Source: Sycon ciliatum
Lineage: Eukaryota > Porifera > Calcarea > Leucosolenida > Sycettidae
Direction: 5' to 3'
Length of the DNA stretch: 64,000 nt
NCBI RefSeq assembly: GCF_964019385.1
Contig: NC_088646.1
Location: 14,771,905-14,835,904, forward strand
The notes under the pieces are model-generated. The model ran no database searches, had not been told where the DNA came from, and worked only from the letters and a program-made list of their open reading frames with translations. Below are positions 56,773 to 64,000 of this stretch, piece after piece (positions within the stretch are counted from its first letter, which is position 1; every line of letters begins with the position of its first letter). Made by a program: the position numbers and the translations under genes.

Positions 56773-59700
56773 GTGCGGGGACTCTGTGGCCATATTTTCT
56801 TGAAAAAGAACAGTCAGAGCACAGCGAATCCGTGTGGGGCGCTACCTGTGAATTTGCTTGAAAATCATGGAGAGCACATCAAATCCGTGTAGGGTCCATC
56901 TGTGACCAGATCTTCTTGAAAAAGCACATTTAGAGCACAGCGAATCCGTGTGGGGCGCTATCCGTAAGCTTCCTTGAAAATCATGTAGAGCACAGCAAAT
57001 TCGTGTACGGTCAATCTGTGACCAGATTTTCATGCAAAGGAACAGTTAGAGCTCAACGAATCTGTGTGGGGCGCTATCTGTGAACTTCCTTGAAAATCAT
57101 GCAGAGCACAGCAAATGCGTGTGGGGTCACTCTGTGGCCCAATTATCCTATTAAGAAAATACAGAGCACAGCGAATCCGTGTGGGGCGCAATCTGTGGAT
57201 TTCGTTGGAAGTTATGAAGAGCACATCAAATCCGTTTGGGGCGCGATATGTGAGTTTCGTTGAAAATCATGAGGAGCACAGCGAATCCGTGTGGGGGCAT
57301 CTCCGGATCGATTTTCCTGAAAAGGAACATACAAAACACAGAGAATCCGTGTGGGGGCATCTGTGGACCGAGTTTTTTGAAAGGAACATACAAAACACAG
57401 AGAATGCGCGTGGGGCGCTATCTGTGAATTCCCTTGATAATCATGGAGAGCACAGCGAATCCGTGTGTGGCGCCATCTGTGAATTTCCCTAAAAAACATG
57501 AAGAGTACATCAAATCCGTGTGGGGCGCAATATGTGAGTTTCGTTGAAAATCATTAAGAGCACAGCGAAACCGTGTGGGGGCATCTGTGGACCGATTTCC
57601 CGAAAAGGAAAATACAAAGCGCAGAGAATCCGTGTGGGACGCAATCTATGAATTTCCTTGATAATCATGGAGAGGACAGCAAATCCGTGTGGGGCGCAAT
57701 CTGTGGATTTCGTTGGAAATCATGAAGGGCACAGCGAATCCGTGTGCGGGGACTCTGCGGCCCGATTTTCTTGAAACAGAACAGTCAGAGCACGGCGAAT
57801 CCGTGTGGGACGCTATCTGTGAATTTGCTTGAAAATCACGGACAGCACTATAAATCCGTGTGGGGTCAATCTGTGACCCGATTTTCTTGGAAAAGAACAG
57901 TCAGAGCACAGCGAATTCTTGTGGGGTGCTATCTGTGAATTTCTTTGAAAATCATGGAGAGCACATCAAATCCGCGTGGGTCCAATCCGTGACCCGATTT
58001 TCTTGAAAAAGAACAGACAGAGCACTGCGAATCCGTGTGGGGCGCTATCTGTGAATTTCCTTGAAAATCATGGAGAGCACAGCGAATCCGTGTGGGGTCA
58101 ATCTGTGGCCCAATTTTCCTGTCAAAGAAAATACAGAAAACAGCGAATCCGTGTGGGGCGCAATGTGTGGATTTCGTAGGAAGTTATGAAGAGCACATCA
58201 AATCCGTGTGGGGCGCAGTATGTGAGTTTCGTTGAAAATCATGAAGAGCACAGCGAATCCTCGAGGGGGCATCTGTGGACCGATTTTCCTGAAAAGGAAC
58301 AAACAAAGCACAGAGAATGCGTGTGGGGACAATCTGTGAGTTTCGTTGAAAATCATGAAGAGCACGGCGAATCCGTGTGGTGGCATCTGTGGACCGATTT
58401 TCCCGAAAAGGAATATACAAAGCACAGAAAATCCGTGTGGGGCGCTATCTGTGATTTTCCTTGATAATCATGGAGACCACAGCAAATCCGTGTGGGGCGC
58501 AATCTGTGGATTTTGTAGGAAATCATGAAGAGCACAGCGAATCCGTGTGCGGGGACTCTGTGGCCCGATTTTTCTTGAAAAAGAACAGTCAGAGCACAGC
58601 GAATCCGTGTGGGGCGCTATCTGTGAATTTGCTTGAAAATCATGGAGAGCACAGCAAATCCGTGTAGGGTCAATCTGTGACCAGATGTTGAAAAAGAACA
58701 GACAGAGCACAGCGAATCCGTGTGGGGCGCTATCTGTGAACTTCCTTGAAAATCATGTAGAGCACAGCAAATGCGTGTGGGGTCAATCTGTGGCCCAATT
58801 ATCCTATCAAAGAAAATACAGAGCACAGCGAATCCGTGTGGGGCGCAATCTGTGGATTTTGTTGGAAGGTATGAAGAGCACATCAAATCCGTGTGGGGCG
58901 CGATATGTGAGTTTCGTTGAAAATCATGAAGAGCACAGCGAATCCGTGTGGGGGCATCTGTGGACCGATTTCCCGAAAAGGAAAATACAAAGCGCAGAGA
59001 ATCCGTGTGGGGCGCAATCTATGAATTTCCTTGATAATCATGGAGAGGACATCAAATCCGCGTGGGTCCAATCCGTGACCCGATTTTCTTGAAAAAGAAC
59101 AGACAGAGCACTGCGAATCCGTGTGGGGTGCCATCTGTGAATTTCCTTGAAAATCATGGAGAGCTCAGCGAATCCGTGTGGGGTCGATCTATGGCCCAAT
59201 TTTCTTGTCAAAGAAAATACAGAATACAGCGAATCCGAGTGAAGCGCTATCTGTGAATTTCCCTAAATAACCTGAAGAGCACATCAAATCCGGGTGGGGC
59301 GCAGTATGTGAGTTTCGTTGAAAATCATGAAGAGCACGGCGAATCCGTGTGAGTGCATCTGTGGACCGATTTTCCTGAAAAGGAATATACAAAGCACAGA
59401 AAATCCGTGTGAGGCGCTCTCTGTGATTTTCCTTGATAATCATGAAGAGCACAGCAAATCCATGTGGGGCGCAATCTGTGGATTTCGTTGGAAATCATGA
59501 AGGGCACAGCGAATCCGTGTGCGGGGACTCTTTGGCCCGATTTTCTTGAAAAAGAACCGTCAGAGCACGGCGAATCCGTGTGGGACGCTATCTGTGAATT
59601 TGCTTGAAAATCATGGACAGCACTGCAAATCCGTGTAGGGTCAATCTGTGACCCGATTTTCTTGAGAAAGAACAGGCAGAGCACAGCGAATCCGTGTGGG

Positions 59701-60330
59701 GCGCTATCTGTGAATTTCCTTGAAAATCATGGAGAGCACATCAAATCCTAGTGGGTCCAATCCGTGACCCGATTTTCTTGAAAAAGAACAGACAGAGCAC
59801 AGCGAATCCGTGTGGGGCGCTATCTGTGAATTTCCTTGAAAATCATAGAGAGCACAGCGAAACCGTGTTGCGTCAATCTGCGGCCTGAATTTCCTGTCAA
59901 AGAAAATCCAGAAGACTGCGAATCCGTGTGGGGCGCTATCTGTGAATTTAGCTAAAAAAACCTGAAGAGCACATCGAAACCGTATGGGGCGCAGTATGTG
60001 AGTTTCGTTGAAAATCAAGAAGAGCACAGCGAATCCAAGTGGGGGCATGTGTGGAACGATGTTCCTGAAAAGGAACAAACAAAGCACAGAGAATCCGTGT
60101 GGGGACAATCTGTGAGTTTCATTGAAAATCATGAAGAGCACGGCGAATCCGTGTGGTGGCATCTGTGGACCGATTTTCCTGAAAAGGAATATACAAAGCA
60201 CAGAGAATCCGTGTGGTGCGCTATCTTTGAATTTCCTTGATAATCATGGAGAGCACAGCAAATCCGTGTGGGGCGCAATCTGTGGATTTTGTTGGAAATC
60301 ATGAAGAGCACAGCGAATCCGTGTGCGGGG
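56773..60330 (+). repeat. Satellite higher-order repeat of about 1,775 bp
   Basis: The rare variant GTGCGGGGACTCT replaces the usual core extension at 56,773, 57,744, 58,547, 59,519 and 60,323. Intervals are 971, 803, 972 and 804 bp, so two unequal sub-units alternate with a combined period of 1,774-1,776 bp. The 168-bp difference corresponds to about three monomers. Later markers at 61,377, 62,199 and 62,966 are spaced 1,054, 822 and 767 bp, so the regular pattern breaks after 60.3 kb. Confidence 0.88.
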
Positions 60331-60365
60331 ACTCTTTGGCCCGATTTTCTTGAAAAAGAACCGTC

Positions 60366-61080
60366 AGAGCACAGCGAATCCGTGTGGGGCGCTATCTGTG
60401 AATTTGCTTGAAAATCATCGAGAGTACAGCAAATCCGTGTAGGGTCAATCTGTGACCAGATTTTCTTGAAAAATAACAGTTAGAGCACAGCGAATCCGTG
60501 TGGGGCACAATCTGTGAACTTCCTTGAAAATCATGTAGAGCACAGCAAATCCGTGTGAGGTCAATCTGCGGCCGGATTTTCCTGTCAAAGAAAATACAGA
60601 GCACAGCAAATCCGTGTGGTGCGCTGTTGATGAATTTCCCTAAAAAACATGAATAGCACCTCAAATCAGTGTGGGGGCAATATGTGGGTTTCGTTGAAAA
60701 TCATGAAGAGCACAGCGAATCCGTGTGGGGGCATCTCAGGACCGAATTTCCTGAAAAGGAACATACAAAGCACAGAGAATTCGTGTGGGGGACAATCTGT
60801 GAGTTTCGTTGAAAATCATGAAGAGCACAGGGAATCTGTGTGGGGGCATCTGTGGACCGATTTTCCTCAAAAGGAATATACAAAGCACAGAGAATCCTTA
60901 TGGGGCGCTATCTGTGAAGTTCCTTGATAATCATGGAGAGCACGCAAATCCGTGTGGGGCGCAACCTGTGGATTTCGTTGGAAGTCATGAAGACCACATC
61001 AAATCCGTGTGGGGCGCGATATGTGTGTTTCGTTGAATGTCATGAAGAGCACAGCGAATCCGTGTGGGGGCATCTCCGGA
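60366..61080 (+). repeat. 0.7-kb satellite block, copy 1
   Basis: Repeated at about 63,246-63,960 with an offset near 2,877-2,880 bp. Shared rarities include AAAATCATCGAGAG, GTGGTGCGCTGTTGATG and AATCAGTGTGGGGG. Identity is high but not complete. Confidence 0.8.
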
Positions 61081-62177
61081 TCGATTTTCCTGAAAAGGAA
61101 CATACAAAGCACAGAGAATCCCTGTGGGGGCATCTATGGACCGATTTTTTTTAAAAGAAACACACAAAGCACAGAGAATGCGTGTGGGGCGCTTTCTGTG
61201 AATTTCCTTGATAATCATGGAGAACACGGCGAATCCGTGTGGGGCGCCATCTTTGAATTTCCCTAAAAAACATGCAATCTATGAAGTTCCTTGATAATCA
61301 TGGAGAGGACAGCAAATCCGTGTGGGGCGCAATCTGTGGATTTCTTTGGAAATCATGAAGGGCACAGCGAATCCGTGTGCGGGGACTCTGTGGCCCGATT
61401 TTCTTGAAACAGAACAGTTAGAGCACGGCGAATCCTTGTGGGACGCTATCTGTAAATTTGCTTGAAAATTATGGACAGCACTGCAAATCCGTGTGGGGTC
61501 AATCTGTGACCAGATTTTCTTGAAAAAGAACAGGCAGAGCACAGCGAATCCGTGTGGGGCGCTATCTGTGAATTTCCTTGAAATACATGGAGAGCACATC
61601 AAATCCGTGCGGGTTCAATCCGTGACCCGATATTCTTGAAAAAGAACAGACAGAGCACAGCGAATCCGTGTGGGGCGCTATCTGTGAATTTCCTTGAAAA
61701 TCATGGAGAGCACAGCGAATCCGTGTGGGGTCAATCTGTGGCCCAATTTTCCTGTCAAAGAAAATACAGAAGACAGCGATTCCGTGTAGGGCGCTATCTG
61801 TGAATTTCCCTAAAAAACCTGAAGAGCACATCAAATCCGTGTGGGGCGCAGTATGTGAGTTTCGTTGAAAATCATGAAGAGCACAGCGAATCCGTGTGGG
61901 GGCATCTGTGGACCGATTTTCCTGAAAAGGAACAAACAAAGCACAGAGAATCCGTGTTGGGACAAACTGTGAGTTTCATTGAAAATCATGAAGAGCACGG
62001 CGAATCCGTGTGAGTGCATCTGTGGACCGATTTTCCTGAAAAGGAATATGCAAAGTACAGAAAATCTCAGTGGGGCGCTATCTGTGATTTTCCTTGATAA
62101 TCATGGAGAGCACAGCAAATCCGTGTGGGGCGCAATCTGTGGATTTCGTTGGAAATCATGAAGGGCACAGCGAATCC

Positions 62178-62198
62178 CTGTGGCCCTGTGGTGGCCCG
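62178..62198 (+). other. 21-bp insertion in a satellite monomer
   Basis: Between AATCC and GTGCGGGG, where related monomers have only GT, this copy has about 21 bases containing CTGTGGCCC, TGTGGTGGCCCG. The word CTGTGGCCCG also lies about 12 bases downstream, so the insert looks like a locally templated copy. Confidence 0.75.
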
Positions 62199-63245
62199 GT
62201 GCGGGGACTCTGTGGCCCGATTTTCTTGAAACAGAACAGTCAGAGCACGGCGAATCTGTGTGGGAGGCTATCTGTGAATTTGCTTGAAAATCATGGACAG
62301 CACTGCAAATCCGTGTAGGGTCAATCTGTGACCCGATTTTCTTGAGAAAGAACAGGCAGAGCACAGCGAATCCGTGTGGGGCGCTATCTGTGAATATTTT
62401 TTGAAAATCATGGAGAGCACATCAAATCCGCGTGGGTCCAATCCATGACACGATTTTCTTGAAAAAGAACAGACAGAGCACAGGGAATCCGTCTGGGGCG
62501 CAATCTGTGAATTTCCTTGAAAATCATGGAGAGCACAGAGAATCCGTGTGGGGTCAATCTGTGGCCCAATTTTCCTGTCAAAGAAAATACAGAAGACAGC
62601 GAACCCGTGTGGGGCGCAATCTGTGAATTTCCCTAAAAAACCTGAAGAGCACATCAAATCCGTGTGGGGCGCAATATCCGTGTGGGGGCAACTGTGGACC
62701 GATTTTCCTGAAAAGGGACAAACAAAGCACAGAGAATCCGCGCGGGGACAATCTGTGAGTTTCATTGAAAATCATGAAGAGCACGGCGAATCTGTGTGAG
62801 TGCACGTGTGGACCGATTTTCCTGAAAAGGAATATGCAAAGCACTGAAAATCCGTGTGGGGCGCTATCTGTGATTTTCCTTGATAATCATGGAGAGCACA
62901 GCAAATCCGTGTGGGGCGCAATCCGTGAATTTCGTTGGAAATCATGAAGGGCACAGCGAATCCTAGTGCGGGGACTCTGTGGCCCGATTTTCTTGAAACA
63001 GAACAGTCAGAGCACGGCGAATCCGTGTGGGACGCTATCTGTGAATTTGCTTGAAAATCATGGACAGCACTGCAAATCCGTGTAGGGTCAATCTGTGACC
63101 CGATTTTCTTGAGAAAGAACAGGCAGAGCACAGCGAATCCGTGTGAGGCGCTATCTATGAATTAGCTTGAAAATCATGGAGAGCACATCAAATCCGCGTG
63201 GGTCCAATCCGTGACCCAATTTTCTTGAAAAAGAACAGACAGAGC

Positions 63246-63960
63246 ACAGCGAATCCGTGTGGGGCGCTATCTGTGAATTTGCTTGAAAATCATCGAGAGA
63301 ACAGCAAATCCGTGCAGGGTCAATCTGTGACCAGATTTTCTTGAAAAATAGCAGTTAGAGCACAGCGAATCCGTGTGGGGCACTATCTGTGAACTTCCTT
63401 GAAAATAATGTAGAGCACAGCAAATCCGTGTGGGGTCAATCTGCGGCCGGATTTTCTTGTCAAAGAAAATACAGAGCACAGCAAATCCGTGTGGTGCGCT
63501 GTTGATGAATTTCCCTAAAAAAACATGAATAGCACCTAAAATCAGTGTGGGGGGCAATATGTGAGGCTCGTTGAAAATCATGAACAGCACAGCGAATCCG
63601 TGTGGGGGCATCTCAGGACCGATTTTCCTGAAAAGGAACATACAAAGCACAGAGAATTCGTGTGGGGGACAATCTGTGAGTTTCATTGAAAATCATGAAG
63701 AGCACAGCGAATCTGTGTGGGGGCATCTGTGGACCGATTTTCCTCAAAAGGAATATACAAAGCACAGAGAATCCTTATGGGGCGCTATCTGTGAAGTTCC
63801 TTGATAATCATGGAGAGCACGCAAATCCGTGTGGGGCGCTATCTGTGGATTTCGTTGGAAGTCATGAAGACCACATCAAATCCGTGTGGGGCGCGATATG
63901 TGTGTTTCGTTGAAAGTCATGAAGAGCACAGCGAATCCGTGTGGGGCATCTCCGGATCGA
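63246..63960 (+). repeat. 0.7-kb satellite block, copy 2
   Basis: Partner of 60,366-61,080. It has small differences such as an added A in the run near 63,524, and ACACATCAAATCC landmarks in the same order. The preceding monomers differ from those before copy 1, so the left edge is real. Confidence 0.8.
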
Positions 63961-64000
63961 TTTTCCTGAAAAGGAACATAGAAAGCACAGAGAATCCGTG

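Larger units (their letters stand above)
54313..64000 (+). repeat. 55/61-bp alternating satellite array
   Basis: Monomers share the core CACAGCGAATCCGTGTGGGG and differ in the rest. A short form of about 55 bp continues CGCTATCTGTGAATTTCC and TTGAAAATCATGGAGAG. A long form of about 61 bp continues TCAATCTGTGGCCCGATTTT, then CTTGAAAAAGAACAGACAGAG. They often alternate, giving a dimer near 116 bp; by length about 165 monomers fit. Further subtypes are a short form with GGATTTCGTTGGAAATC and a long form with GGGGCATCTGTGGACCG. Long forms with TTCCTGAAAAGGAA contain a small inverted repeat. Many short reading frames on both strands come from the repeat and show the same recurring peptides, so I treat none as a gene. 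The array runs off the window's end. Confidence 0.96.

Noticed and set aside
57115..57492. Short frames in the second satellite with recurring peptides such as ENHEEHSESVWG
   Set aside because: The peptides follow monomer phase and recur in many copies with stops in between, on both strands.
54313..64000. CRISPR-like array (20-base core every 55-61 bases)
   Set aside because: The intervals between cores are not unique spacers. They fall into a few related classes and repeat in higher-order blocks, as in a satellite, and there are no cas-like genes.

Overview
The window holds almost no ordinary gene content. It is two large, unrelated satellite DNA arrays separated by about 1 kb of lower-copy sequence. 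Long tandem arrays with higher-order repeats, a (GT)n tract and a decayed coding-like stretch point to a eukaryotic genome, probably a heterochromatic, subtelomeric or other repeat-rich region. I cannot name the species. I see no tRNA, rRNA, operon, phage or CRISPR feature.

Region 1 (1 to about 51,800) is one array of a GC-rich decamer, consensus GGCGCGCAGA, all in one orientation. It is layered. Decamers and 8- and 12-base variants form cassettes. Cassettes form higher-order units (838 bp, about 2.0-2.1 kb, 2,702 bp). Some multi-kb blocks are duplicated again far away (about 12.9-21.0 kb with 38.3-46.3 kb; 33.3-34.6 kb with 46.3-47.5 kb). Fresh tandem duplications of 90, 162, 211, 230 and 345 bp are visible. 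The + strand is almost free of T. Every stop codon on either strand needs a T on the + strand, so all six frames stay open for hundreds of codons. The long Arg/Ala/Glu/Gln-rich and Leu/Cys/Ala/Pro/Arg-rich reading frames (up to 1,974 codons) follow from this, and I do not annotate them as genes.

Region 2 (about 51,800-53,100) starts with a TG-rich simple-sequence tract. After it comes roughly 950 bp whose minus strand reads like a decayed protein-coding sequence: coding-like peptides in different frames, broken by stops and frame changes. I do not recognise the family.

Region 3 (about 53,100-64,000) is a second satellite with alternating monomers of about 55 and 61 bp sharing the core CACAGCGAATCCGTGTGGGG. 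It begins with a head-to-head inversion: minus orientation to about 53,793, plus orientation after it. The same non-satellite sequence of about 120 bp sits inverted on both outer sides (53,101-53,222 and 53,988-54,110). Downstream, a variant marker recurs at alternating spacings near 971 and 803 bp, a higher-order unit of about 1,775 bp.

Nothing here works as a set of cooperating genes. The interest lies in array architecture, homogenisation history, strand asymmetry and junctions.
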